DNA of 64,000 nucleotides, taken from positions 215,996 through 279,995 of the forward strand of contig CANJUR010000001.1 of the NCBI GenBank assembly GCA_947477565.1, in the 5' to 3' direction. Shown piece by piece: positions 31,406-40,303 of this stretch. The position numbers were made by a program, and so were the translations under genes. Origin of the DNA: Deltaproteobacteria bacterium. GTDB lineage: Bacteria > Myxococcota_A > Polyangia > Polyangiales > Ga0077539. Positions within the stretch are counted from its first letter, which is position 1; each line of letters opens with the position of its first letter. The notes below the pieces were generated by a model that was not told the DNA's origin, did no database searches, and saw nothing but the letters and a program-made list of their open reading frames with translations.

Positions 31406-32536
31406 GTGACGACGAAGACCCACTCGGGCGATCAGGGATCCCCTGCTACGCCGCGGCCGACGAGCCGTAAGGCACCGAATGCAAAGGCTCCGCGCGCGCC
31501 GAAGCCGCAGCGCCCGAACGAAGAGACCGAGGAGGAAACCAAGCCGGCACGGTCTTCGGACGACGGCGAACTAGAGACCAACGACGACGGCGACGACGCG
31601 GTCGTGGGCGAGCTGGCAGGGGACATCGGCGACGACGACGGCGTCATGGACGTTCGCCTCGAGGCGCCGAAAGAGCGCGGACTCAAGCGGTACGACGCGT
31701 TCACGGCGTATCTCTCGGAGGTGCAGCGGCACAAGCTGCTGACGCCCGACGAGGAGCATGAGCTCGCGGTGCGCTACGCGACGACACAAGACGTGAAGGC
31801 CGCGGCCCGCATGGTGACCGCCAACCTGCGGCTGGTGGTCAAGATCGCCTTCGAGTACCGCCGCGCGTATCGCAACCTCATGGATCTCATCCAGGAGGGA
31901 AACATCGGGCTGATGCAGGCGGTAAAGCGCTACGACCCGTACCGCGGCGTGAAGCTCTCGTCCTACGCAGCCTGGTGGATTCGCGCGTACATCCTGCGCT
32001 TCATCCTGAACAACTGGCGCCTGGTGAAGCTGGGCACCACGCAGACGCAGCGAAAACTGTTCTTCAATCTCAACAAAGAGAAGCAGCGGCTCATCTCCCT
32101 CGGGGTAGATCCGACCTCCGCGGAGTTGTCGCGGCAACTCGACGTGCCCGAACAAGAGGTCATCGAGATGGATCGTCGGCTGTCCGGCGCCGACCTCTCC
32201 CTCGATGCGCCCATCGGCGACAGCGACGGTAGAGCCACCACTCGGCTGGACTTGCTCCCGTCGCCCAACGCCCGCGTTGACGACATGCTCGCGGGCGCAG
32301 AAATCAGCGACATGGTGCGCGAGCAGCTCGAGGCCTTCGGCGCCACGCTGATCGCCAAAGAGGCCGCGATCTTCCGCGACCGGCTGATGTCCGACGAGCC
32401 CGCGACCCTGCAGGAGATCGGCGATCGGTACGGCATCTCCCGCGAGCGCGTGCGGCAGATCGAGAAGCGCCTGCAGGACAAGCTCCGCGTGTACCTGCAG
32501 AGCAACCTCGGCGAGGCGATAGACCTCGGTGGGTGA
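31406..32536 (+). CDS. RpoH-like (sigma-32 group) RNA polymerase sigma factor
   Basis: A 376-residue sigma-70-family factor. Region 2 has NLMDLIQEGNIGLMQAVKRY and LSSYAAWWIRAYILRF. The RpoH box is present as QRKLFFNLNK (residues 215-224). Region 4 ends in LQEIGDRYGISRERVRQIEK, the -35-binding helix-turn-helix. Residues 1-95 are an extension, first basic/Pro-rich and then strongly acidic (DDGELETNDDGDDAVV), like those of some myxobacterial sigma-32 paralogues. GTG 31406 is the proposed start; the frame is open upstream, so it is not certain. The product probably directs stress or developmental transcription. It overlaps rsmI by 8 bases. The exact paralogue cannot be named from this sequence. 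Confidence 0.88.
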   Translation: MTTKTHSGDQGSPATPRPTSRKAPNAKAPRAPKPQRPNEETEEETKPARSSDDGELETNDDGDDAVVGELAGDIGDDDGVMDVRLEAPKERGLKRYDAFTAYLSEVQRHKLLTPDEEHELAVRYATTQDVKAAARMVTANLRLVVKIAFEYRRAYRNLMDLIQEGNIGLMQAVKRYDPYRGVKLSSYAAWWIRAYILRFILNNWRLVKLGTTQTQRKLFFNLNKEKQRLISLGVDPTSAELSRQLDVPEQEVIEMDRRLSGADLSLDAPIGDSDGRATTRLDLLPSPNARVDDMLAGAEISDMVREQLEAFGATLIAKEAAIFRDRLMSDEPATLQEIGDRYGISRERVRQIEKRLQDKLRVYLQSNLGEAIDLGG

Positions 32537-33401
32537 CGGACCCGCGGGCTCGCTTCTCGTCGTCGCGACCCCCATCGGCAACCTCGAAGACATCACCCTC
32601 CGCGCCCTCGCGGCGCTGCGATCCTGCGACGTAGTGCTGGCAGAAGACACGCGCCGCACCCGCGCGCTGCTGCACGCCCACAACATCGAGCGACCGCTTG
32701 AGCGCCTCGACGACCACGTCGTTCGCACGCGCGGCGAAGAGATGCTCGACCGCATGGCCGGGGGACAGACCTTCGCGCTCGTCAGCGACGCCGGGACGCC
32801 GATGGTCAGCGATCCGGGCGCGGCGCTGGTGCGGGCCGCGGTGGCGCGTGGGGTGCGCGTCGTGGCGCTGCCGGGTCCGAGCGCGGCGCTCGCAGCGCTG
32901 GTGGTATCCGGGCTCGCCGGGGCGGGCTTCCGCTTCGTGGGTTTCCTGCCGCGCGATGGGAGCGAGCGGCGAGCGGCGATGATGGCGGCCGCGCGTGACC
33001 CGCTGCCGACGGTGATCTACGAGTCGCCCGACCGCACCCTCGACACCCTCACCACGCTGCGCGCAGTCTGCGGCGACGACCGTCGCGTGGCCCTCTGCCG
33101 CGAGCTTACCAAGCTCTACGAGACCGTCGTCCGCGACTCCCTAGGCGGCCTCGTCAATGCCCTCGTCGCGGGCACGGTGATCGTCCGCGGGGAGGTCACT
33201 CTCGTGCTCGAGGGCGCTCCTGCCAGCGCCCAGGGCGCGGGCGACGAACTCTCTCCACAGGCCTCCCTCGACGCCGCTCTCGACGCCGCTCTTGCGGCAG
33301 GCCTGAAGCCCGCAGACGCCTCCCGCGAGGTCGCGCGCGCGCTCGGCCTGCGCCGCGCGGACGTCTACGCACGCATCCTCGAGCGCACCACGCGCGGCTG
33401 A
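32529..33401 (+). CDS. rsmI: 16S rRNA (cytidine1402-2'-O)-methyltransferase
   Basis: A 290-residue enzyme of the tetrapyrrole-methylase fold that 2'-O-methylates C1402 of 16S rRNA. All family landmarks are present: LLVVATPIGNLEDITLRAL at the N-terminus, VLAEDTRRTRALL, LVSDAGTPMVSDPGAAL, VALPGPSAALAALVVSGL, GFLPRDGSERRA and TVIYESPDR. Residues about 220-290 are an Ala-rich C-terminal extension ending in a helix-turn-helix-like ASREVARALGLRRADVYARI. GTG start inside the end of the sigma-factor gene, so it is probably translationally coupled. Confidence 0.93.
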   Translation: MGDGPAGSLLVVATPIGNLEDITLRALAALRSCDVVLAEDTRRTRALLHAHNIERPLERLDDHVVRTRGEEMLDRMAGGQTFALVSDAGTPMVSDPGAALVRAAVARGVRVVALPGPSAALAALVVSGLAGAGFRFVGFLPRDGSERRAAMMAAARDPLPTVIYESPDRTLDTLTTLRAVCGDDRRVALCRELTKLYETVVRDSLGGLVNALVAGTVIVRGEVTLVLEGAPASAQGAGDELSPQASLDAALDAALAAGLKPADASREVARALGLRRADVYARILERTTRG

Positions 33402-33411
33402 TCTTCAATCG

Positions 33412-34857
33412 TTACAGCCCGACGTGCAGCAGCCCGCCCCCGGGCAGCGGCGACACGCCGAAGCGCAGCGGGAGGTCGCGCGAGGCGTTGTGCTGGAGGT
33501 ACGCCGCGCGGTCACTCTCGTTGGGCGCCGCCAGAAACCATGCGAGCGCGCCGCCGCCGAGCACACCCATGGCCATACCGACGCCGAGGCCCGTCGTGGA
33601 GGCCGAGCCCGCGCCGAGCGAGGCGCCGAGCATCCCCCCGAGGCCCGCTCCGACGTCCGCCCAGCGCGTCTGCCCCGGCGTCGGCTTCAACGCGCCGGCG
33701 GAGAGAAGAGCCAGTACGACCCCGACGCCCTCGCCGACGAGGAGCCCGCTGGCAGAGTTCTGTGATCGGAGGGCGTCACCGTCGAGCGCAAGTGCCATCG
33801 CGATGCCAACCACGCTCCCCCAGAGACCCGCGGAGGTCACGTAGCTCGCCGCGCCGGGAAGCGCGTCGGCGAAGTGCGCGAGGCCGAGCGCCGCACCGAT
33901 ACCGAGCGTCGCACCCCCGACCGCGAAGCCCCACCCGACCGCGGGCTCACTAAGGCCTGAGTAGATCATCGCGGAGGTCCCGGCGAGGGTGCCAAGTACG
34001 AGTCCGGAGTTGAACGCGTACGCGCGACCTCGCCGCAGCACCCGCGCGCGGTCGAGGACGAGCGCACCCACCAAACCAGCCGCCACCCCGGTGAGCGGTA
34101 GCGCCACCCGAAGCGCGTTGCGCCCGTCATCCGTTGCCGCGAGCCCCGCCCAGGTTCCCAGCATGAGCCCATAGGTCATCGTCGAGGCGTAGAGTGTCAG
34201 AACCTCAACGCCCTCGATGGTTCCGGCAGGCCGGTCGGGCAGCAACTGCGACCCCGGCGAAAGCGTGTACCCCGCCCCCATCGAAACACCCGCGACGGGC
34301 GACCCGACGACGACGCGCACGATCAGTTGCAGCGCCCGAAACACCGCTCCGTTGGGCCCATCAGACGCTTCCTCGTCGAACGCCCGCGCAAGAAATGCCC
34401 TCGCCCCGACCTCGTCCCCACGGGCGATACGCTCAACCACGGTGTCGATCACCCGCGCCTGGATGACGTCGTCCGCGGGCGGCGGAGGCAACTCATCCCC
34501 AGTGGCTCCCGTAGGCGCAGAGGCGGTCGCGGGCAGTGCCCCACCCGTAGGCGTACCGGGCCGCGCACACCCGTTGGCGAGGCGAAGCAGCACCGCGACC
34601 GGGTCGTAGCCACGCACATCGACGGCGCGCTCCTGCACCATTCGCCCGAGCACCACCACCGCATCCTCGGGCCGATGGGCGCGGAGGAGCTGTACCGCGA
34701 GGTTTACTCCAGTGTCCATCGGGCGCTCCGGTGACCGCGCGAGTAGCGCCATCGGAGGCGGTGGAGGCATCTCCTGGGCGCTCGTTACCGCGGATTCGAA
34801 GGTCAGCGAGAGCGCAGCGACGAGAATCGAAATCGGACGTGAAGCAGGTGCGTGCAT
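33412..34857 (-). CDS. Exported Gly/Ala-rich membrane protein
   Basis: A 481-residue protein with an N-terminal signal-like segment (residues 8-28, ending SAQ) and a soluble Pro-rich/helical part with a short repeat-like region (residues 45-85). From about residue 190 there is a long run of glycine-rich hydrophobic segments (GAALGLAHFADALPGAASYV, ADVGAGLGGMLGASLGAGSA) that could be eight or more short membrane spans. No family recognised. It is convergent with rsmI (10-base gap) and 33 bases downstream of trpS on the same strand. Confidence 0.7.
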   Translation of the reverse strand: MHAPASRPISILVAALSLTFESAVTSAQEMPPPPPMALLARSPERPMDTGVNLAVQLLRAHRPEDAVVVLGRMVQERAVDVRGYDPVAVLLRLANGCARPGTPTGGALPATASAPTGATGDELPPPPADDVIQARVIDTVVERIARGDEVGARAFLARAFDEEASDGPNGAVFRALQLIVRVVVGSPVAGVSMGAGYTLSPGSQLLPDRPAGTIEGVEVLTLYASTMTYGLMLGTWAGLAATDDGRNALRVALPLTGVAAGLVGALVLDRARVLRRGRAYAFNSGLVLGTLAGTSAMIYSGLSEPAVGWGFAVGGATLGIGAALGLAHFADALPGAASYVTSAGLWGSVVGIAMALALDGDALRSQNSASGLLVGEGVGVVLALLSAGALKPTPGQTRWADVGAGLGGMLGASLGAGSASTTGLGVGMAMGVLGGGALAWFLAAPNESDRAAYLQHNASRDLPLRFGVSPLPGGGLLHVGL

Positions 34858-34890
34858 GTGAATTTCGATGGCCTTCCGGGAGCCAGGGCT

Positions 34891-35883
34891 TCAGCGCGGG
34901 AGTTTCGGGAGACCGACCCGATCACGCACGCGATCGAGGGTGACGCGTGCGACCGAACGGGCGCGGCGGGCACCGTCCTGGAGAATGTCCTCCAGGGTGC
35001 TCGGGTCATCGAGCAACGCGAGGTAGCGCTCGCGAGGTGCGGCGAGGTGGGCGTTCAGGGCGTCCGCGAGACGATCCTTGGCGTGGCCGTAGCCGAAGCC
35101 GCCGGCGCGGTAACGGGCGGCCATGTCTTCGACCTCCGCGGGCGAGGCCACCAACTTGTAGAGCGCGAAGACGTTGTCAGTGTCGGGGTTCTTCGGATCG
35201 TCGAGACCGGCGCCGTCGGTCTTGATGGTCTTCACCACCTTGCGCAGCGCCTTCTCCGGCAAGAACAACTCGATGGTGTTTTGGTAGCTCTTGGACATCT
35301 TCTGCCCGTCGAGGCCCGGAATCGTCGCGACCTCTGCCCGCACCAGCGGCTCCGGGCGACGGAGGCAGTCGCCGTAGAGCGCGTTGAGGTGCCCGGCCAT
35401 GTCTTGCGCCATCTCGATGTGCTGCACCTGATCGCGCCCGACCGGCACCACGCCGCTGTCGTACAGCAGGATGTCCGCGGCCATGAGCACTGGGTAGAAG
35501 AAGGTTCCGCTCGAGAGCGAGCCGCCCTCGCCTTTTTCTACCGCGGCCTTGTACGCGTGGGCGCGCATCAAAAGCCCTACGCCGGTGACACACGAGAGGT
35601 GCCACGCGAGTTCGACCACCTCGGGCACGTCGCTCTGCCGGAAGAACACCGCGCGGGTCGGATCGAGCCCGAGCGCCAGGAAGGTCGCGGTGATCTCAAG
35701 GCTCGTGCGCCGCAGCACGGCAGCTTCCCGACCCGTCGTGAGCGCGTGGTAGTCGGCCACGAAGTAGAACGCCTCGTGGCTGTCCTGCAGCGCGATTGCG
35801 GGCTGCAACATGCCGAAGTAGTTGCCCAGGTGTGGGGTCCCCGTGGGCTTGATGCCCGAAAGGGCGCGAACGCGTGGTTTCAT
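34891..35883 (-). CDS. trpS: Tryptophanyl-tRNA synthetase
   Basis: Class Ic aminoacyl-tRNA synthetase charging tRNA-Trp. The 330-residue length is typical. The HIGH-type signature is PTGTPHLGNYFG near residues 12-23, and KMSKS occurs as GQKMSKSYQNTIELF near residue 195. Other family marks are FYFVADYHALTT and YPVLMAADILLYDSGVVPVG. The C-terminal anticodon-binding helices end in RVTLDRVRDRVGLPKLPR. ATG start at 35883. The downstream membrane-protein gene may be cotranscribed. Confidence 0.95.
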   Translation of the reverse strand: MKPRVRALSGIKPTGTPHLGNYFGMLQPAIALQDSHEAFYFVADYHALTTGREAAVLRRTSLEITATFLALGLDPTRAVFFRQSDVPEVVELAWHLSCVTGVGLLMRAHAYKAAVEKGEGGSLSSGTFFYPVLMAADILLYDSGVVPVGRDQVQHIEMAQDMAGHLNALYGDCLRRPEPLVRAEVATIPGLDGQKMSKSYQNTIELFLPEKALRKVVKTIKTDGAGLDDPKNPDTDNVFALYKLVASPAEVEDMAARYRAGGFGYGHAKDRLADALNAHLAAPRERYLALLDDPSTLEDILQDGARRARSVARVTLDRVRDRVGLPKLPR

Positions 35884-36374
35884 ACGCGGGACCGTAGAAC
35901 AGGGTCACCCGCGATGCACTCTCCCGCTTGTATCGCCGCGCGCACGCAACTGCGCGCCGTGCTCTTGTGGTTGGCGGTCGCCCTCGGATGCACCGACACC
36001 GAAGCCCATCGGGTCCCTGCGAGACGCGGGTCCTTACGCTTCGCCTTCCCTCCAACTCGCCTTCTACAAACTGACCCTGCGGGCGTTCGCAGATACAGCA
36101 ACGTATCCCGGGACCGCCCCCGGAACCGCCCGCGATGCGCCGGTGCCTCGGCGGTGATCGCGTTGCAACGCCCGCGAGGCGCCGGTGTCTCGGCGCGTAT
36201 CGCGTGGCACCGCCTGCGATACGCCGGTGTATCGGCGGTGCCTGATGGCGGGCGCCGGGGATACCTGATTGTTTTGCGGAGAAGCAACGCAGCGGCTGGG
36301 GCGGTGCCCGACGTGAACGCCGACGCAGCCAATCAGCATCCGCGGGCCGTTCAAAGCGCTCACGGCTGCGCGGG
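35884..36374. other. Gene-poor region between trpS and the FGE-fold gene
   Basis: This 491-base gap between divergent genes contains a 42-base tandem repeat (listed separately). Frames crossing it on either strand look non-protein, so I annotate no gene. Promoters for trpS (-) and the FGE-fold gene (+) should lie here. Confidence 0.5.
36125..36240. repeat. 42-bp imperfect tandem repeat (about 2.5 copies)
   Basis: GCGCCGGTGCCTCGGCG (36137), GCGCCGGTGTCTCGGCG (36179) and ACGCCGGTGTATCGGCG (36221) start successive units exactly 42 bases apart. The period is 14 codons, so any frame across it encodes a 14-residue repeat, but no gene is supported. Confidence 0.75.
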
Positions 36375-37673
36375 ATGATCGATCCCCCGTCACGCGCGAA
36401 GGGGGTATACGGTCTCGCCGTGACCGCTGCCCTTTTGTCCCTTCGTGCGCTCGGTCTGTGCTCCTTGCTCGGTCCGTTGGGGTGCGGCGCGCGTGTGCTG
36501 CAGAACTCCTACGACGCCGCTCCCGGCGATGTCGCCGCCGATGCGAGCGCGCTCGACGCCGCTGTGGATGCGACGCAACCCGCAAGGGACGCTGGTTTCG
36601 ACGCTGGTTTCGACGCCGGTTTCGACGTTGGTTTCGATCGCGGGACCATCACCGTGGATATCCCGATCGACCGCGGTCCGCCCTGCCCCGAAGGGTCTGC
36701 ATGTGATCCCGGGGTCGTGTGTCGCATCGGAATCAACCGCTGCGTCGCGTCCGTTCCGCGATGCATCGCGAACGACAACGCGGCCTTCGGCACCCGCTGT
36801 CCCGGCGGAACCTGCGATGGTCGAGGCACCTGCATTGCGCCCGCGCAGCGCAGTTGTCCCTCCGCCTCGGAGTCGGGCTGCGGCATCGTCAACCTCCTCG
36901 GCGGGCCGTTTGCATTGGGCGACACCGGATCTTTTCGCGCTTCGCCAGTGCAGCGATCGATCACCGTCAGCGCCTTCGCGATGGACGCCGCGGAGGTCAC
37001 CGTGGCGCGCTTCCGCCGATTCTGGGACGCCGGTCACCCAGCGCCGCCGCCGGTCGTCCTGTACCCCGGCGCGGTGATCACATGGTCGGGTACGGTCACC
37101 GAGCCCGGGTCCGCTAGCGCGTGCAACTGGGGTGCGGCAGGCCGCGACTACCACCCTATCAACTGCGTCGATCACCCGACTGCGCAGGCGTTCTGCGTCT
37201 GGGACGGCGGGCGCTTGCCCACCGAGGCGGAGTGGGAGTTTGCCGCACGATTCACCCTCGCTGCGGGCCTCAACGCCGGTCGGGGCTACCCCTGGGGCGA
37301 GGCCTCGCCCAGCGCGGGCTGCGATCGCGCGCAGTGGGCTCGCTGCCGCGGCGACGACGGCGGTGCCACCCGGCGCGTCGCGCAGTTCGCCAACACCGCG
37401 GGCTTCTTCGACCTCGCAGGCAACGTCTGGGAATGGACCGCGGACGCCTTCGCTTCCTACACCGACACCAACTGCTGGGGAGGACGCGCGCAGACCGACC
37501 CGTTCTGCCCGAGCGGCGCGAGTGGTTATCCCGCGATCCGCGGCGGGAGTTGGTTCTCCGACTCCGTCACGCTGCTGCGCGCAGCCAGCCGCGACGACGC
37601 GTACATGCCCGCGACACGCAGCGCGATTCTCGGAATGCGCTGCGTGCGCGCCCGCGCCGGGGTCGGCGGGTGA
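36375..37673 (+). CDS. FGE-sulfatase (SUMF1) fold lipoprotein, second copy
   Basis: A 432-residue predicted lipoprotein (ATG 36375; GTG 36420 possible). Lipobox LGPLGC near residue 37. It is followed by an Asp-rich linker with repeated DAGFDAGF-type units (residues about 72-90), a cysteine-containing spacer and the FGE fold: IVNLLGGPFALGDT, MDAAEVTVARFRRFWDAG, YHPINCVDHPTAQAFCVWDG, LPTEAEWEFAARF, FFDLAGNVWEWTADAF and RGGSWFSDSVTLLRAASR. The catalytic cysteine pair expected after RGGSW is absent. It resembles the protein at 21480 but is longer. Probably a surface protein without FGE activity. Confidence 0.87.
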   Translation: MIDPPSRAKGVYGLAVTAALLSLRALGLCSLLGPLGCGARVLQNSYDAAPGDVAADASALDAAVDATQPARDAGFDAGFDAGFDVGFDRGTITVDIPIDRGPPCPEGSACDPGVVCRIGINRCVASVPRCIANDNAAFGTRCPGGTCDGRGTCIAPAQRSCPSASESGCGIVNLLGGPFALGDTGSFRASPVQRSITVSAFAMDAAEVTVARFRRFWDAGHPAPPPVVLYPGAVITWSGTVTEPGSASACNWGAAGRDYHPINCVDHPTAQAFCVWDGGRLPTEAEWEFAARFTLAAGLNAGRGYPWGEASPSAGCDRAQWARCRGDDGGATRRVAQFANTAGFFDLAGNVWEWTADAFASYTDTNCWGGRAQTDPFCPSGASGYPAIRGGSWFSDSVTLLRAASRDDAYMPATRSAILGMRCVRARAGVGG

Positions 37674-37699
37674 GCGGCGGCGAAGTACTATCCACTGCC

Positions 37700-38239
37700 A
37701 TGCGATGTCTTTTCACTCCTGCGTTGATTCTCACGCTCGCCTCGTGCGCCTCGACCCCGGTGCCCGGGGTGCAAAACACCCCAGCGCCGTCGCCGACCGC
37801 GACCGCAACCGCAACCGCAACCGCGACCGAGCCTGCGCCCGCGACCGCGACCGCGACCGCCACGACGGAGGGCACGGACGCAGCCCCGCCGATCGCAACC
37901 ACGTCGGCGAGCCCCGCCGCTGGGCCCCCCGAACCGACGGTCGATCCTGGCGCCCCGGCTCCGAACGCGACCCATCCGACACCCACTGCGCATGCGGCCG
38001 TCGCGGTCGGTGGCGCAGTGGCAGAGGGCCACGCTGTGTTTCAGCGAATCTGCGTGCGATGCCACGCGGACGGTGACTCCGACGGACCAACACCCAACAA
38101 GCGATGGCCCGAGGCGCGGATGCGAGCGCTGATTCGCAACGGGAGCGCTCGCATGCGTGCGATTCCGGTGACCCGGATGTCCGACGTGGAACTCTTGCGC
38201 CTCGTGAGCTACCTGCGCTCGACGCGCACGATTCAGTAG
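37700..38239 (+). CDS. c-type cytochrome lipoprotein
   Basis: A 179-residue lipoprotein: ATG 37700, lipobox TLASC near residue 16. Residues 30-105 are a Thr/Ala/Pro-rich low-complexity linker (TATATATATATEPAPATATA). The C-terminal domain (about residues 108-178) has one haem-attachment motif, CVRCH, after HAVFQRI, and a plausible distal Met ligand in MRAIPVTRMSDVELLRLVSY, like small cytochrome c domains. Likely membrane-anchored electron carrier; no oxidase genes are adjacent. It is convergent with the TonB-dependent receptor, 6 bases apart. Confidence 0.82.
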   Translation: MRCLFTPALILTLASCASTPVPGVQNTPAPSPTATATATATATEPAPATATATATTEGTDAAPPIATTSASPAAGPPEPTVDPGAPAPNATHPTPTAHAAVAVGGAVAEGHAVFQRICVRCHADGDSDGPTPNKRWPEARMRALIRNGSARMRAIPVTRMSDVELLRLVSYLRSTRTIQ

Positions 38240-38245
38240 CGCGGC

Positions 38246-40201
38246 TCAGTCTTCATCGACGTCCAGGGAGACGCCGAGCCACACCGTGCGACCCGGAGTG
38301 AGCACGCCGCGCACGGACTCAAACCGGAGATCCAGCAGGTTCTCCGCCAGGGCGAACACCCCGACTCCGCTCGCAAATTGCCGACCGACTCGCGCGTTGA
38401 CGAAGACGCCCTGCCACGCGCGGCCCGCGGAGTCCGTCCCGTTGCGATCGAACCAAAGCGCCTCGGCCCACGCGCGCCACCCGAGCGCCTCGAAGTGAAT
38501 CAACCGCGCACTGGCCCGCGAGCGCAGCCTGCCCGCGAGCGCTTCGCCGTTTTCGTCGAGGGTGGTCTGCCACGTGGCGGAGGCCTGCAGTGTCCATCTG
38601 GGGTGCAGTCGCCAGGTGCCCTCGGCGCTCGCCCCCGCGCGCCACGCCACGCGCTCGTTGATGGGCTGCCAAAACCCATCGTCGCGAATTGCCCAGCGGA
38701 TGAGCCCTTCCGTGCGCAGCGCAAACCCGCGCGCTGCGAAGGTCCACCGCCCCTCCGGAACGCCGCCGACCAACGCGACGTCGCCGCCCCATGCGGTCTC
38801 CACCGCGAGCCCGTCATTGCCTCGCTCGCCGCGCGCGGCACCGACCGCGCTGGGGTACGCGATGGTCGGCCACGCAAGCTCCGCGAAGGTCGGCGGACGG
38901 TACGCCCGACCCACCGCCGCAAACGCCCGCAGACGAGACCCGATGGACCACTCCGCCGCGGCGCGCGGCGAGACCTGCGCACCGTATTGCCCGTCGAGGT
39001 CAGTGCGCACTGCGAGGTCGAGCACTGCGTCGTGGCCAAGGTCGATTCGGTCGCGCACGGCCAGCGCGCCGCGGCCGGCGGAGCGCGCGAGGGTGTTGGT
39101 CACGAGCGCGTCGTGCCCTGCTTCCGCGGAGACCTCGAGGGCGCCGAGGGCACCGCCAGAAGCGCGCTGCCAGCGCATGCGTGCCTGGAGTTCCCGCGAC
39201 TGGTGCACGTCGAGCGCGAGCTCAGAACCGGCATCGAGATCGGCGCCGGCCGGATTGAAAAGCTGCGTGCGCTGCACCCGCGATCCGACGGTGGCCTCGA
39301 GCATGTCGCGAGGAGAGAGGGCCACCCGAGCGAGGGCAGCGCCCATCACGCCACGCCGCGCCTGCCGGTCGTCCGCATCAAAGAGGTCCGCGTCGAAGAG
39401 GCTCCCCCACGCGGGCGCGCCCGTCTCCGCGTCGAAGGTGCTCACCCACGCGTGCGTGAGCCCACCCCCCGGCAGAACGCGCCCGACCTTCATTGTCGCG
39501 TCGAAGAAGTGCGCGCTGGTGTTGGCGATCCAGCCGCGATTCCACGATCCGCTCAGGCCCAGCGCCGCGAAGCGCGACCCTTGTCTGGACGCCACCGACA
39601 ACTGCCCTCGAGACCCCAGAAACCATGGAGAATCCCCGCCATCGGACGCCGCCGACCTCGAGGCTAATGCCCCCAGTTGGAGGTTGCCCGTCCACGCCAA
39701 CGGAACCGTCGGAGCTCGCGTCGTGATCTCGATCGCCCCGGCCACTGCGTTGGGACCATAGAGCGCCGACGAAGGCCCGCGAAGGATGGCGAGGCGCTGC
39801 ACCATCGCGGTCGGAATCAGGTTGGGGTCCGCACCACCGACGGTCGCCGCGCTCGAGCGCGAGGAGAGCCGTAGTCCGTCCACCATGAGCAGCACCTCGT
39901 CGGGAGTGGAACCCCTCAGGGTCAAGCGCCCCGCAGCGCCCGCGGTGCCACCGCCGAGCGTGTCTACGTCCGCTTGCGGCCGCAGCGCGTCGGCGAGCGT
40001 GAGACCACCGGTGCGCTCAATCTCTGCGTGCCCGATGCGGGTCTCCCCGGGTGCCAACCGGGGCGCGCGAATCACCGCGACATCGACCTCGTCGTCCGCC
40101 CAGGCGGTCGCTGCCCACGAGCACCCCGCGAGCACCCAGGCCCCCACGGCCGACCTTCTCCACGGCCCTCTGCGCAGCACTCGGCTCATCGGTCCAACCA
40201 T
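38246..40201 (-). CDS. TonB-dependent outer-membrane receptor
   Basis: A 651-residue outer-membrane transporter. ATG 40201 or 40189 gives a signal peptide ending near WADDE. The plug domain (about residues 35-165) shows LTLADALRPQADVDTLGGGT, LRGSTPDEVLLMVDGLRLS and AILRGPSSALYGPNAVAGAI, the standard TonB-receptor plug motifs. The rest is a 22-strand-type barrel with AFAAVGRAYRPPTFAELAWP and ends in LGVSLDVDED rather than the usual terminal Phe/Trp. The ligand is unknown (iron complexes or cobalamin are typical). No tonB/exbB genes are in the window. It diverges from the TPR lipoprotein. Confidence 0.9.
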   Translation of the reverse strand: MVGPMSRVLRRGPWRRSAVGAWVLAGCSWAATAWADDEVDVAVIRAPRLAPGETRIGHAEIERTGGLTLADALRPQADVDTLGGGTAGAAGRLTLRGSTPDEVLLMVDGLRLSSRSSAATVGGADPNLIPTAMVQRLAILRGPSSALYGPNAVAGAIEITTRAPTVPLAWTGNLQLGALASRSAASDGGDSPWFLGSRGQLSVASRQGSRFAALGLSGSWNRGWIANTSAHFFDATMKVGRVLPGGGLTHAWVSTFDAETGAPAWGSLFDADLFDADDRQARRGVMGAALARVALSPRDMLEATVGSRVQRTQLFNPAGADLDAGSELALDVHQSRELQARMRWQRASGGALGALEVSAEAGHDALVTNTLARSAGRGALAVRDRIDLGHDAVLDLAVRTDLDGQYGAQVSPRAAAEWSIGSRLRAFAAVGRAYRPPTFAELAWPTIAYPSAVGAARGERGNDGLAVETAWGGDVALVGGVPEGRWTFAARGFALRTEGLIRWAIRDDGFWQPINERVAWRAGASAEGTWRLHPRWTLQASATWQTTLDENGEALAGRLRSRASARLIHFEALGWRAWAEALWFDRNGTDSAGRAWQGVFVNARVGRQFASGVGVFALAENLLDLRFESVRGVLTPGRTVWLGVSLDVDED

Positions 40202-40303
40202 CGCATCGTCGGCGCGGACGGCAACATCCCAAACGCCGTTGCGTGCAGATGCGGTGGCGGTTGCGACGGTGTCGTCCGCAACGCTACTGTCACTGAATCC
40301 TCC
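40202..40303. promoter_or_regulatory. Divergent promoter region, TonB receptor / TPR lipoprotein
   Basis: This 102-base gap between divergently transcribed genes must carry both promoters. I see no convincing Fur box or riboswitch-like structure. Confidence 0.5.

Noticed and set aside
34852-36378. A 508-codon plus-strand frame opposite trpS
   Set aside because: It is the antisense of trpS, with low-complexity, non-protein composition. trpS has complete family motifs on the minus strand.
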